64,000 nucleotides of DNA from Thermohalobaculum sp965247385 (GTDB lineage Bacteria; Pseudomonadota; Alphaproteobacteria; Rhodobacterales; Rhodobacteraceae), in NCBI GenBank assembly GCA_965247385.1, contig CBDFHG010000002.1:310001-374000 (forward strand), given 5' to 3'. Position 1 is the first letter of the stretch; every line of letters begins with the position of its first letter. Positions 45,273 to 56,168 of the stretch are shown here, piece after piece. The position numbers and the translations under genes were made by a program. The notes under the pieces were generated by a model. It was not told the DNA's origin, did no database searches, and saw nothing but the letters and a program-made list of their open reading frames with translations.

Positions 45273-46735
45273 GTAACTGCCCAGGTACGGATTTGGAACA
45301 GTTTTCTTGGACCAGGGGTCTCGCTGTGATTCATCTGTTTTATGACCGTGTCAAATCCTTCTGGAGCTGTTTGTTTCCGCACGGGTCTTTGAAGACCTGA
45401 AGTTGGAGAATGCGCGTTTGCGGTCGGCTTATGAAGCTCAGCAACAAACGAATGCACGGCTTGTGGCGCGGATTGAAGATCTGGAGCGTCGCCTCAGCTT
45501 GAATGGCAGCAACAGCAGCAAGCCGCCTTCAAGCGACGGGCTAAAGAAGCCCAGGGCTGAACCCCGGACCAAAAGTCTGCGGGGAAAGTCCGGCAACAAA
45601 CCAGGCGGGCAGAAGGGCCACAAGGGCGGTACCCTTTGCCAAACGGCTGATCCTGCCCATGTTGAAGATCACTTTCCGCCTGTCTGCGGGCAGTGTGGCT
45701 CCGCCCTGTCGTCAGCGATGGCCGAGAGCCACGCCGCACGGCAGGTGTTTGACCTGCCCGGGCCACAGCCGCTGGCGACAACCGAACACCGGGCGCATAT
45801 CTGCCTTTGCGGCCACTGTGGAGAGACAACCAGGGCGGCGTTTCCTCTGGAAGTAAAGGCGCCCGTGCAGTACGGGCGCCGCATCGCCGGCGTGGCGACA
45901 TATCTCCAACACGCCCATTTCCTGCCGGAAGACAGACCGGCGCAAGTGATGGCTCTTGTTCAATGCCCCTCGGGCTCCCGCCACCCTGGCCGCCATGAGC
46001 CGCAAAGCATCAGAACGGCTCAAGGGTGTTGCTTCTCATGTACAGGATTTGATCGACGGGCAGGTCCACGTCAGACATCTTGATGAGACGGGCTTCGGGA
46101 TTGGTGGACGCAATGGCTTCACGTTGCCGGTACACCGCTTCTGGCCTTCTACCGGGTCAGCGCCAAACGCGGTAATTTATTATCCGGTCTCACGGGTTGT
46201 ATCGTACATGATCATTGGAAGCCCTGCTTCACGCTGGATGGGGTTACCCACGCGCTGTGCAATGCTCACCATTTACCGGAATTGCAGGCGTTGGTCGAAA
46301 TCGAAAAGGAACACCGGGCCTGTCAGATGCAACGGCTCCTGCGTCGGGCGCACCATGTCACACAGGCGGCGCGGGATAACGGCGTCGCACCTTCAGTGCC
46401 GCTTGCCGGGCTTGTCAAGCGGCGATCCGACAGGATCATCACCGCAGCGCTGGATTTCCATGAGGCGCACCCTCCCCTCGCACCACCAAAATCGGCAAGG
46501 CGGGGACGCAAGAAGCGCCGGACAGGGCATAATCCGGCATTACCATTGCGCGATCACAAGGAAGCAACCCGACGCTTTCCGGCAGATCCCAACGTGCCCT
46601 TCACAAACAACGCGGCCGAACGCGACCTGCGGATGATGAAGCTACGCCAGAAAATATCTCGAGGCTTCCGATCAGAACAAGGCGCAGAGGATTTCGCTAC
46701 CCTGAAATACACCTGAAAACGACCTGGGCAGTTAC
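45273..46735. mobile_element. IS66-type element (single-gene form), inactive, with intact ends
   Basis: A 1463-bp element with terminal repeats GTAACTGCCCAGGT and ACCTGGGCAGTTAC and an exact 8-bp duplication CACCGTAG (45265-45272 and 46736-46743). It carries only a tnpC-like gene, as in the ISBst12 subgroup. The same element left relics at 3481-3869 and 62582-62770. Insertion lies in the gap between proS and ppx and harms no gene. Confidence 0.93.
45342..46716 (+). pseudogene. IS66-type transposase, several frameshifts and a C-terminal deletion
   Basis: Pieces in turn: an N-terminal frame with NGSNSSKPPSSDGLKKP and the zinc-ribbon CGQCGSAL...CGHCGE; a second frame with HVRHLDETGFGIGGRNGF (first catalytic Asp); a short third frame (LLSGLTGCIVHDHWKP, LCNAHHL); and a last frame from 46282 with VPFTNNAAERDLRMMKLRQK (catalytic Glu). 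Near the end FAT joins directly to LKYT; the relic at 62582 keeps about 27 extra residues there. The gene is dead. Confidence 0.88.
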
Positions 46736-46743
46736 CACCGTAG

Positions 46744-46926
46744 AAAGCACAGCTTCCGCCCTGTGAAATTCCCCATTTGTACCGGGTGACAACGGTGCTG
46801 GAATAGTCTATCGTTTTCGCCCTATAAGGCCAAAAGACCACTGGTTTTCGGCTCAAGTCTGAGGGAGGAAGCGGCCTGCGTCATGCTGGCCGTTTTCGGT
46901 TCCGGACCCGATAAACGCCCTCAATA
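46744..46926. other. Spacer between the IS66 element and ppx
   Basis: No gene, RNA or repeat recognised; it holds the 3' flank of ppx. No obvious terminator stem was found. Confidence 0.4.
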
Positions 46927-48525
46927 TCAAACTGAAACGGTGCGCACGGCCCAGTTCACGCCCAACTCGTCGGCCAGATGACGCAGGCGCTTTTCCACTT
47001 CCTCACCGGCCAATTCCGCTGCCTGACCCGAAAGAACCAGCTCGAGTTTCAGGCGAGAACGGGCAGCCGTGCAGCCGGACAGGATGCCAGGGGTCGAGCC
47101 CGACAGCGCGGCCCCCAGCCGGAAGGCCAGCCCAAGCCGGACCGCACGGTCGACGGCATCGTCGTTCAGCAGACCCGGCATCCGTGACCGGTCCAGCACC
47201 CGGCGCGAGCGCTTGTAGCGGGTTGACAGAATTGCTCCGACGAAGACACGCCCGGCATGACCGATATCGGTCAGCGTGGTCTGGGTTACTGTCTCCCAGC
47301 TGCTGATGACGCGGTAATCCGGGTGGGTGCGCCAATTCACATCGGCAAGCCGCGCGGCGGCTTCGATCAACCGGTCTTCAGCGGTGTCGAGTGGCGGCAG
47401 CAGGGTCTTGACCCAGGTGGCAAGTTCCGGGCCGAATCCGGGCGCGCGGGCCCGCAGCTTTTCCTGTGCGTCACAGGCGGCGATCAGCGGGTCGCGCTCG
47501 CGTTCCAGGGCTGGCAGGTGTTCGAGGCATATCCCTTCACGCAGACCGAAGCCGGAGACCATAACCTCGCCGGGCCGCAGGTTCCGGACCAGATGGCGCA
47601 GAAGGCGTCCAGCGACCGGCAGCAGCGGCGCCCGGCTCTTGGATATGCCGCTGGCGCCGAGAAAGACCCCCGGCGCCGATGCGGCCGCCCAATCGGCCAG
47701 TTCCAGCGCCTGCTTGGCGGAAAGCATGTATTCGTGTAACACCCGAAGCGGATAGTCGATCTGCTCCATATGCACCCGTGTCAGCGCCCGCCACGCACCG
47801 CCAACCAGGTAGAGCCGCCCGCCGTCGAGTTGGAAGTCGCCCGCCAACCTGTTGAGGCAAACCTCGATTCCGTTGCCCTGCCCCGCCATCAGTCGCAACG
47901 GGCCAAGCGGAGCGGTCACGCCCTGCCCGGGCACGCCATTTTCGATGCGGCACAGTTCCAGCGACGCGCCACCCAGATCAACCACGACGCCCTGTGCCCC
48001 GGGTTCGCCGAAAATCACTCCCTGGGCGGCGAGGCGGGCCTCGTCGGCGCCGCTGGCGATGGTGATCCGGATGCCGGTCGCGGTTTCCGCATCGGCGCAG
48101 AATGCTGCGCCGTCGGTGGCGTCGCGCACCGCAGCCGTCGCCACCGCCGCCAGCGTCCCGACATGCAACCCGGCGGCAATGGCCGCAAAGCGCCGCAACG
48201 CGGCGATGGCGCGCCGTTTGGCTTTCGGGTCGAGCGCGGCGGTCTCGGTCAGGCGCGCACCCAATCCACACAAGACCCGTTCGTTGAACAGCACCGCCGG
48301 GCTGCGGCAATCGCCCTCGAACACCACCATGCGCACCGAGTTCGAACCGACATCGATCACCCCGATACGATCGGCAGGTGTCTCCAACCCTGGGAAGGAA
48401 TGCGGCTGGCCCTGGAAGAAATCTCCCTGCCGGCTGCGGGAACCGGGCGACGCCCCCGCGATGCCCCCTGCGATGCCCCCTGGGTCAGCCAGTTGCCTGC
48501 TCCTTCTTGGCATTGGGCTCGGCAT
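46927..48525 (-). CDS. ppx: Exopolyphosphatase / pppGpp phosphohydrolase (Ppx/GppA)
   Basis: A 532-residue protein of the actin-like ASKHA fold. N-terminal phosphate-1 motif IGVIDVGSNSVRMVVFEG, connect motif AAVATAAVRDATDG and phosphate-2 VVDLGGASLELCRIE are visible; the C-terminal half is the Ppx helical domain with WRTHPDYRV. The start at 48525 overlaps ppk by 41 bp, so the first about 45 residues are poorly conserved and a later start is possible. It degrades polyphosphate made by the Ppk encoded upstream. Confidence 0.92.
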   Translation of the reverse strand: MPSPMPRRSRQLADPGGIAGGIAGASPGSRSRQGDFFQGQPHSFPGLETPADRIGVIDVGSNSVRMVVFEGDCRSPAVLFNERVLCGLGARLTETAALDPKAKRRAIAALRRFAAIAAGLHVGTLAAVATAAVRDATDGAAFCADAETATGIRITIASGADEARLAAQGVIFGEPGAQGVVVDLGGASLELCRIENGVPGQGVTAPLGPLRLMAGQGNGIEVCLNRLAGDFQLDGGRLYLVGGAWRALTRVHMEQIDYPLRVLHEYMLSAKQALELADWAAASAPGVFLGASGISKSRAPLLPVAGRLLRHLVRNLRPGEVMVSGFGLREGICLEHLPALERERDPLIAACDAQEKLRARAPGFGPELATWVKTLLPPLDTAEDRLIEAAARLADVNWRTHPDYRVISSWETVTQTTLTDIGHAGRVFVGAILSTRYKRSRRVLDRSRMPGLLNDDAVDRAVRLGLAFRLGAALSGSTPGILSGCTAARSRLKLELVLSGQAAELAGEEVEKRLRHLADELGVNWAVRTVSV

Positions 48526-50710
48526 CAGGTTTTCCGGTGGCTGTCGTGAGTCGGGGCGCGTCGGCCGCGCCGCTGCGGCCCCGCCCCGACAACGAGGGGT
48601 ATTTCATGAAGAACTCATGACAACCGAACAGCGTCTCGTTCTCGTTTCCACGCGCGCGGATATACTTCCCATCCGGCATCAGAACCCAGCTCTGGGCCTC
48701 GTCGCGCAAATTGGCGGCCATCACCTGGTCGATGATCTGGGAATGAACCGTCGGGTTGTCGATCTCGACCAGGGTCTCGACCCGGCGGTTGAGGTTGCGG
48801 TCCATCCAGTCAGCGGAGGAGATGAACACCCGAGCGCCTTCGGACGGCAGGCCATGGCCGTTGCCGAAACAGACGATCCGGCCATGTTCGAGAAAGCGCC
48901 CGACAATAGATTTGACCCGGATGTTCTCGCTGAGCCCCGGCACACCCGGCCGCAGGCCGCAGATGCCGCGGACCACCATGTCGATCCGCACACCCGCCTG
49001 CGACGCCCGGTAGAGCGCGTCGATCACCTCGGCCTCGACCAGCGAGTTCAGCTTGGCCCAGACCACGGCGGCGCGGCCGGCGCGGGCGTGCCCGACTTCC
49101 TCGCCCAGGCGTTCGAGCAGGGTCTTCTTCAGCGTCAGTGGCGCGACCTGAACCTTCTCCAGCCCCTGCGGTTCGGCGTATCCGGTGATGAAGTTGAAAA
49201 TCTTCGCGGCATCGCGGGCATGAGCGGGCGAGCAGGTAAACAGCGACAGGTCGGTATAGTTGCGCGCCGTGATCGGGTGGTAGTTGCCAGTGCCGAAATG
49301 GGAGTAGGTGACCAGTTTGCCCGCCTCGCGGCGCACCACGGTCGAAATCTTCGCATGGGTCTTCAGGTCCAGGAAACCGAACACCACCTGCGCGCCCGCG
49401 CGCTCCAACTGCCGCGCAAGGTGGATGTTGGTAGCCTCGTCGAAACGGGCCTTCAATTCGATCAAGGCGGTAACCGATTTGCCGTCCTCGGCGGCCTCGC
49501 ACAGTGCCTGAACGATGGGGCTGTTCTTCGAGGTGCGGTAGACGGTCTGTTTGATCGCCAACACATCGGGATCGCGCGCCGCCTGTTGCAGAAACTGCAC
49601 TACTACCTCGAAGCTCTCGTAGGGGTGGTGCAGCAGCATGTCCTTTTGGCGCACGGCGGCGAAGATATCGCCGTCATGGTCACGCACACGCTCGGGCAGG
49701 CGCGGTTGGCGGGGGCGCCAGCGCAGGTCAGGCCGGTCGTCGACGATCAACTCGGCGATGTCGGCAATGCCCACAATCCCCTCGACCTCGACCATCTCGG
49801 CGGGGCCAACGCTTAGCTGCGTGCAGATCAGCCATTTCAGGGCTTTCGGCGCATTGGCGCTGAGGTTGAGCCGGATGGCGCTGCCGCGACGGCGACGCTT
49901 GAGCGCGGTCTCGAACTCACGCATCAGATCCTCGGCCTCTTCTTCGACCTCGAGATCGCTGTCACGCAGAACCCGGAAGATGCAATGCCCGGCGGCGGAA
50001 TACCCTGGGAACAACTGCTCCAGGAACAGTCCCAGCAAAGCCTCCAAAGGCAGAAAGCGGGTCTCGTCCGCCGGGCCATTGGAAAGCCGGATGTAGCGGT
50101 CGAGCTTGGCCGGGACCGGGATCAGCGCGCGCATCGGATCGCCATCGGCGGTGCGCCGCAGGTCCAACACCAGTGCCAGCCCCTCGTTCGGGATGAACGG
50201 GAAGGGATGCGCCGGGTTCAGCGCCAGCGGGGTAATCACCGGGAACACCTCGGTCAGGAAATACTCTTCCAGCCAGCCACGATCATCGTCCGTCAGTTCC
50301 GATGTTTCGACAACGTGAATGCCCTCGCTTGCCAGCAGGTCGCGCAAATTGGCCCAGGTTTTCTGCTGCGCCTTCAAAAGCGTCAGCGAGTCGCGGTAGA
50401 TAAGTTCGAGTTGCTCGGCCGGGGTGCGCCCATCGACCGACCGCCGATCGACGGCAGCCCGCATCTGGGCACGCAACCCGGCAACGCGGACGGTGTAGAA
50501 TTCGTCGAGGTTGGTTGCCGAGATTGACAGGAACCGCAGCCGCTCCAGCAATGGCTGGCGCGGGTTGTCAGCAGCTTCGAGGACGCGCCAGTTGAAGGCG
50601 AGCCAGGACATCTCGCGGTTATGGAACCGCTCCGGAGTTTCGATATTGAATTCGGCGCAGTGCTCCTTGGGGACCGGTTGCGCCGTAGTGTTCAGGAAAT
50701 CGGCGCGCAT
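48485..50710 (-). CDS. ppk: Polyphosphate kinase 1
   Basis: A 741-residue enzyme polymerising ATP gamma-phosphates into polyphosphate. The N-terminal domain starts RFHNREMSWLAFNWRVLEAA with FLSISATNLDEFYTVRVAG; the catalytic part has the autophosphorylated His in VTYSHFGTGNYHP and the second conserved block SADWMDRNLNRRVE. The length matches PPK1. The gene follows hda by 3 bp, so hda-ppk-ppx are probably one transcript. Confidence 0.96.
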   Translation of the reverse strand: MRADFLNTTAQPVPKEHCAEFNIETPERFHNREMSWLAFNWRVLEAADNPRQPLLERLRFLSISATNLDEFYTVRVAGLRAQMRAAVDRRSVDGRTPAEQLELIYRDSLTLLKAQQKTWANLRDLLASEGIHVVETSELTDDDRGWLEEYFLTEVFPVITPLALNPAHPFPFIPNEGLALVLDLRRTADGDPMRALIPVPAKLDRYIRLSNGPADETRFLPLEALLGLFLEQLFPGYSAAGHCIFRVLRDSDLEVEEEAEDLMREFETALKRRRRGSAIRLNLSANAPKALKWLICTQLSVGPAEMVEVEGIVGIADIAELIVDDRPDLRWRPRQPRLPERVRDHDGDIFAAVRQKDMLLHHPYESFEVVVQFLQQAARDPDVLAIKQTVYRTSKNSPIVQALCEAAEDGKSVTALIELKARFDEATNIHLARQLERAGAQVVFGFLDLKTHAKISTVVRREAGKLVTYSHFGTGNYHPITARNYTDLSLFTCSPAHARDAAKIFNFITGYAEPQGLEKVQVAPLTLKKTLLERLGEEVGHARAGRAAVVWAKLNSLVEAEVIDALYRASQAGVRIDMVVRGICGLRPGVPGLSENIRVKSIVGRFLEHGRIVCFGNGHGLPSEGARVFISSADWMDRNLNRRVETLVEIDNPTVHSQIIDQVMAANLRDEAQSWVLMPDGKYIRARGNENETLFGCHEFFMKYPSLSGRGRSGAADAPRLTTATGKPDAEPNAKKEQATG

Positions 50711-50713
50711 CCG

Positions 50714-51424
50714 TCAACCTCCAGCCGCGGGATCAGCGCCCAGAACCTCGGCCGCCATCATTCGGGTGATCGGTTTTTTGCGTGACAGCGACAGGCGGTC
50801 AAGGGTTTCCACCGTTCCCTCGACAGCGGCACAGGAACGTTCGACGCGCCGCGACAAATACTGGATCACGCTGGGGGCCACCAACAACTGGCGATCGGCA
50901 AACAGCTTGACCATCAGCGCCGACAGCAACGTGTCGTCAGGTGGGGCGAGCCGGGCAACTGGCAGCGCTGACAACCGCGAGGCGAGGTCGGGTATCTCGA
51001 CCGTCCAGCGCCCCGGTGCCTCGCGACCGGTCAGCAGCAGCGAGGCGCCCTCGGCAAGGGCCAGGTTGTAGAGGTGGAACAAGGCCTTCTCGGCGATGCG
51101 GCGGCGCGCGGGATCAAGCATGACGAGCGCGTCGACCTCCTCGATCACCGCCTGGCCGTGGCGCACCAGCCGCGCGGCGGCGGCGTCGTCGAGATGCGCG
51201 GCAGGCAGCAGTTGCGCCCCGCTCTCCTGCATCCAGACGTGAGCCAGATGGGTTTTTCCAGCGCGCGCAGGGCCGGTCAGCGCCATGTGGGGACGTGGCC
51301 AGTTCCGCCATTCGGAGAGCTGCCGAACCGCCTCGATATTCGAGGCCGAGATCAGAAAATCCGCCTTGCCGAGCGCCGGGCGGTGTTCGAGCATCAGTGG
51401 AAGCTGATGGGGGCCCGGTTTCAT
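50714..51424 (-). CDS. hda: DnaA-related regulatory inactivator Hda (HdaA)
   Basis: A 236-residue AAA+ protein with N-terminal LPLMLEHRPALGKADFLISA including a sliding-clamp-binding-like QLPLML, Walker A ALTGPARAGKTHLAHVW and sensor II-like SRRVERSCAAVEGTVE. DnaA domain IV (DNA binding) is absent. Hda with the DNA polymerase clamp promotes DnaA-ATP hydrolysis and prevents over-initiation. The ATG at 51422-51424 overlaps the AI-2E exporter stop (ATGA). Confidence 0.9.
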   Translation of the reverse strand: MKPGPHQLPLMLEHRPALGKADFLISASNIEAVRQLSEWRNWPRPHMALTGPARAGKTHLAHVWMQESGAQLLPAAHLDDAAAARLVRHGQAVIEEVDALVMLDPARRRIAEKALFHLYNLALAEGASLLLTGREAPGRWTVEIPDLASRLSALPVARLAPPDDTLLSALMVKLFADRQLLVAPSVIQYLSRRVERSCAAVEGTVETLDRLSLSRKKPITRMMAAEVLGADPAAGG

Positions 51425-52521
51425 TCCTGCTCCTCCTCGGACCGATCGCCTTCCGTCGCCGCCTGCTCTTGCCATTCGACGCTGCCGCGATAAAGGCGGC
51501 CATCCTTGTAATGCTCGAGCAGGAAACGACCGAACACCCCGATGCCCGCCGCCGCCGGAACCGCAACCAGCAAACCGACAAAGCCGAACAGGGTGCCGAA
51601 GGCCGACAGCGCGAACATCAGCCAGACCGGGTGCAGCCGGACTTTGCCGCCAAGCAATTTCGGAGTCAGGAAGTTGCCCTCGACGGCCTGGCCGATGGCG
51701 AAGACGGCAGCGACCGCCCCAATCATCCCGGGTTGGCCCCAGAACTGGGTCACGGCAACGCCGATTGACAGCAGCCCACCCAAGATCGAGCCGACGAAAG
51801 GAATGAAGCTGATCAACCCGGCGAAGGCCCCGATCAGCAGGCCGAAGTGCAGCCCGATCACGCTGAGCGACACCGCGTAGAACAGCCCGAGGATGCTGCA
51901 GACGCTGAGTTGACCGCGCACGAAACCCGCCAGCACATGGTCCAAATCGCGCATCAGGCGGTGGATGGTGTCGCGATGCTGGCGCGGCAGGCTGTCGTCG
52001 ACTGCGGCGATCATGCGGTCCCAATCGTACAGCAGATAGAACGCCACCACCGGAGTGATCACGACCAGAGCAACCAAATCGATCACCGCCAGACCACCGC
52101 TCCACAGCTTTTTCAGGACCGAGACGCTCCAATCATCGGCGCGGGCGCGCAGGTTCTCGATTATGCCGCGCAAGGCGGACTCTTCGTCCGAAAGGGCTGG
52201 CATGTAGGTGGTGGCGACGCCGCGCAGCCATTCGATGTAGGACGGCGCGCTGGTGACCACTTTTTGCACCTGCTCGATCAGCGCCGGGATGATCAGGATC
52301 AACCCCAGGACAGCGACCCCGAGCGAGCCGACGGTGATGACCACGGTGGCCAGGATACGCGACAGGCCAACGCGCTCGAGCCGGTCGGCCAGCGGATCGG
52401 TCAGATAGGCCAGCGCCGCGCCCAGCACGAATGGCAGGAGGGCATCGGTGAGAAACCACAGCAACACGATGAAGGCGGCTAAACCGACCCCCCACCAGCG
52501 GAGTTGTTCACCCAAGTTCAT
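51421..52521 (-). CDS. AI-2E family transporter (PerM-like)
   Basis: A 366-residue inner-membrane protein with about eight helices: WWGVGLAAFIVLLWFLTDAL at the start, and the family region GLISFIPFVGSILGGLLSIG with GQAVEGNFLTPKLLG. The ATG at 52519-52521 is chosen since upstream codons lack homology. The family exports autoinducer-2 or acts in ion/H+ antiport. The gene just before hda is the usual place for it in alphaproteobacteria. Confidence 0.9.
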   Translation of the reverse strand: MNLGEQLRWWGVGLAAFIVLLWFLTDALLPFVLGAALAYLTDPLADRLERVGLSRILATVVITVGSLGVAVLGLILIIPALIEQVQKVVTSAPSYIEWLRGVATTYMPALSDEESALRGIIENLRARADDWSVSVLKKLWSGGLAVIDLVALVVITPVVAFYLLYDWDRMIAAVDDSLPRQHRDTIHRLMRDLDHVLAGFVRGQLSVCSILGLFYAVSLSVIGLHFGLLIGAFAGLISFIPFVGSILGGLLSIGVAVTQFWGQPGMIGAVAAVFAIGQAVEGNFLTPKLLGGKVRLHPVWLMFALSAFGTLFGFVGLLVAVPAAAGIGVFGRFLLEHYKDGRLYRGSVEWQEQAATEGDRSEEEQE

Positions 52522-52633
52522 GCAGCGATGCCTTTCCTGATCAACGACCGGGCTCGCGCCCCGATTGTCCGCCATCCCGGCGCAAAAGAATCCCGGCCAA
52601 AAGTCGGCGCCCATGCTGCCCGCCCGGGCGTTC

Positions 52634-53401
52634 TCACGAGGCGAACTGCTCGCGCAGCAACCGTTCTTCCAGCCCATGGCCGGGATCGTACAGCAGCTTG
52701 ATCTCGATTTCCGATTCTGCCTCGACCTCGACCCGGCGTACATCGCGCACCTCCACATGGTCGGCGGTTGCCGAAACCGGGCGTTTGATGAACTCCAGAA
52801 TTTCAAAACCGAGCCTAGCCTCCCAGGGCAAGATCGCGCCGTGCCAGCGCCGGGGCCGGAACACCGAAATCGGGGTCAGCGCCATCAGCCGCGCGCGGAT
52901 CGGCAGGATCGGGCCATGGGCGGACAGATTATAAGCGGTCGAGCCTGCTGGCGTGGCCACCAGAACACCGTCGCAGACCAGCTCAGCCATCCGCTCCTCG
53001 CCGTCGAGCAGGATGCGGATCTTCGCCGCCTGCCGGGTCTCGCGGTGCAGCGAGACCTCGTTGATCGCCAGCGCCTCGATGCGCTTGCCGTCCTTGTCGA
53101 AGGCCACCATGCGCAACGGGTTGATCACCGCACGCAGGGCCATGGCCAGGCGGTCAGGCAGGTCGTCCGGTTGATAGTCGTTCATCAGGAAGCCGACCGT
53201 GCCCCGGTTCATGCCGTAGACCGGCGCCTCCAGGTCCATGGTGGAATGGAGTGTGTTGAGCATGAAACCGTCGCCGCCCAGCGCGACGACCACGTCGGCG
53301 CTGGCCGCCGGGACATGGCCATAGCGGTGACGCAGGTTGCGCATCGCCTGCTGTGCCTCGTCGGCGTCACTGGCCAGAAAACTGATTCGCTCAAAACTCA
53401 C
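52634..53401 (-). CDS. nadK: NAD kinase
   Basis: A 255-residue cytosolic enzyme phosphorylating NAD to NADP. The motif VVALGGDGFMLNTLH (GGDG), the NEVSLHRETRQAAKI block and the glycine-rich DGVLVATPAGSTAYNLSAHG are diagnostic. The GTG at 53399-53401 is chosen (MSFERISFLASDAD), with GAGGGG about 6 bp upstream; a longer ATG start at 53515 adds a low-complexity leader not seen in the family. Confidence 0.95.
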   Translation of the reverse strand: MSFERISFLASDADEAQQAMRNLRHRYGHVPAASADVVVALGGDGFMLNTLHSTMDLEAPVYGMNRGTVGFLMNDYQPDDLPDRLAMALRAVINPLRMVAFDKDGKRIEALAINEVSLHRETRQAAKIRILLDGEERMAELVCDGVLVATPAGSTAYNLSAHGPILPIRARLMALTPISVFRPRRWHGAILPWEARLGFEILEFIKRPVSATADHVEVRDVRRVEVEAESEIEIKLLYDPGHGLEERLLREQFAS

Positions 53402-53647
53402 GCGGCCCCTCGCTCGGTGGATGTTGGAGCCTGAATCATATCGGCCACGCCCGGCGGGGGCAATCTTCGCGGTGGGGTCTCCAAGGCTGCTCGGCAAAAA
53501 CGTAGATTTTTTCATGCCTCTAAAAAATTTCCTGCAGGAATCTTTCTATCCTGCACTGTCGCATTTAGTGTAACAGCCGCGCCAGCGAATGTGATAGCGC
53601 GGCCGACAATGGCATCTTGCCCTATCGACCCTACAGGAGACAACCCC

Positions 53648-54943
<1,296 letters not shown>

Positions 54944-54955
54944 GAAACTGACTCA

Positions 54956-54977
54956 AAAGTCGCCCACAGGCGACTTT
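54956..54977 (+). terminator. Hairpin after glyA
   Basis: AAAGTCGCC (54956-54964) pairs with GGCGACTTT (54969-54977) around a CACA loop, 12 bp after the stop codon. Both flanks are A/T-rich stem ends, so it may act bidirectionally, although no long U-tract follows. Confidence 0.65.
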
Positions 54978-55077
54978 GCAGACCACTCCCCGCCCCGCCT
55001 CGCACCCCCGCCCCGCTGTCAGAGCTTGGCAGGGAGAGGATGACCCAAGATACAGACCTTGTCGCGGCGAGGATAGC

Positions 55078-55470
55078 TCACTCCGTCAGCTTGGCCACGC
55101 CCAGCGGAACCGAATACTTGCGGCACCAGATATAGACCTCGTCATAGGCGGTGGGGTCGACATTGGCGGGGACCTTGTAGACCTGCGCCCCCGATTTCGA
55201 TCGCAGCGGCTCGAAATCGGTCGCCGCCGCGAACTTGCCGGACGCGCCAAAGCCCACCCGCGGATCGGGCGCGCCGTCGAAGGTGAAGTTGTCCTTCAGG
55301 TGGACCTCCCAGCCATCGGCGGTCTTCACGACCTCGACCTGACCTGTGGTTTGGTGGCCACTCGCTCCGGAAAAGCTACCCGTGCCCTCGCCCGCGAATG
55401 CCGTGCCCGCGGGCGGCGCGATCAGCCCAGTGATTAACGCGGTGATCAGGACTGCCATGTGTATTCTCAT
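55078..55470 (-). CDS. Exported DM13-domain protein
   Basis: A 130-residue protein with a signal peptide (AVLITALITGLIAPPAGTAFA) and one DM13 domain: GTGSFSGASGHQTTGQVEVV, LKDNFTFDGAPDPRVGFG and VDPTAYDEVYIWCRKYSVPL. The nearly invariant Cys in YIWC is present. DM13 domains are proposed to take part in extracytoplasmic redox/electron-transfer reactions. It reads against glyA and nrdR. Confidence 0.85.
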   Translation of the reverse strand: MRIHMAVLITALITGLIAPPAGTAFAGEGTGSFSGASGHQTTGQVEVVKTADGWEVHLKDNFTFDGAPDPRVGFGASGKFAAATDFEPLRSKSGAQVYKVPANVDPTAYDEVYIWCRKYSVPLGVAKLTE

Positions 55471-55679
55471 CTATCGCCTCCAGCATCGATGGGTTCGCTC
55501 TTGGAAGGATGATGTGAAAACCTGCGCCAAAGTCCAGAGCGAACACGCGCTCGTGTCCCGATGTTGCGCCCGATGTTGCGATTGAACGGGATTGCCAGAT
55601 TTAGCGGTGTTTTGCCTCCCCCTACACAATTGTTTGTTCTGGCCCTATAGTGATGGTGTTCAGCCGGGAGGAGAGCGAG

Positions 55680-56165
55680 ATGCGTTGCCCGTTTTGCGGA
55701 AATACCGATACCCAGGTGAAGGACTCGCGCCCGGCCGAGGACCATGTGGCGATCCGGAGACGGCGAAGCTGCCCGGGCTGCGGCGGCCGCTTCACATCCT
55801 ATGAACGGGTGCAGCTGCGCGACCTCGTGGTGGTGAAGAAGAACGCGCGGCGCGAAGACTTCGACCGCGACAAGCTTTCGCGCTCGATCCGCATCGCCAT
55901 GCAAAAGCGTCCGATCGAACCGGATCGCATCGAGCAGATGATCTCGGGCATCGTGCGGCGGTTGGAGAGCATGGGCGACACCGACATCCCCTCGGATACC
56001 ATCGGCGAGATCGTCATGGAGAGCCTGGCCCGGATCGACACCGTGGCCTATGTGCGCTTCGCCAGCGTCTACAAGAACTTTCAGGAGGCGGATGATTTCG
56101 AGGAATTCGTCGCCGAACTGCGCCCTCCCGGAGACGCCCCGGGAGACCCCCCTACCGAGAGCTGA
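55680..56165 (+). CDS. nrdR: Transcriptional repressor NrdR
   Basis: A 161-residue regulator of ribonucleotide reductase genes. The N-terminal zinc ribbon has MRCPFCGNTDTQVKDSRPAE and CPGCGGRFTSYERV; the ATP-cone follows with VVKKNARREDFDRDKLSRSI. The ATG at 55680 is chosen, with GGGAGGAG 9 bp upstream. It is followed by ribD after 3 bp, the common nrdR-ribD operon. Confidence 0.96.
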   Translation: MRCPFCGNTDTQVKDSRPAEDHVAIRRRRSCPGCGGRFTSYERVQLRDLVVVKKNARREDFDRDKLSRSIRIAMQKRPIEPDRIEQMISGIVRRLESMGDTDIPSDTIGEIVMESLARIDTVAYVRFASVYKNFQEADDFEEFVAELRPPGDAPGDPPTES

Positions 56166-56168
56166 TCA

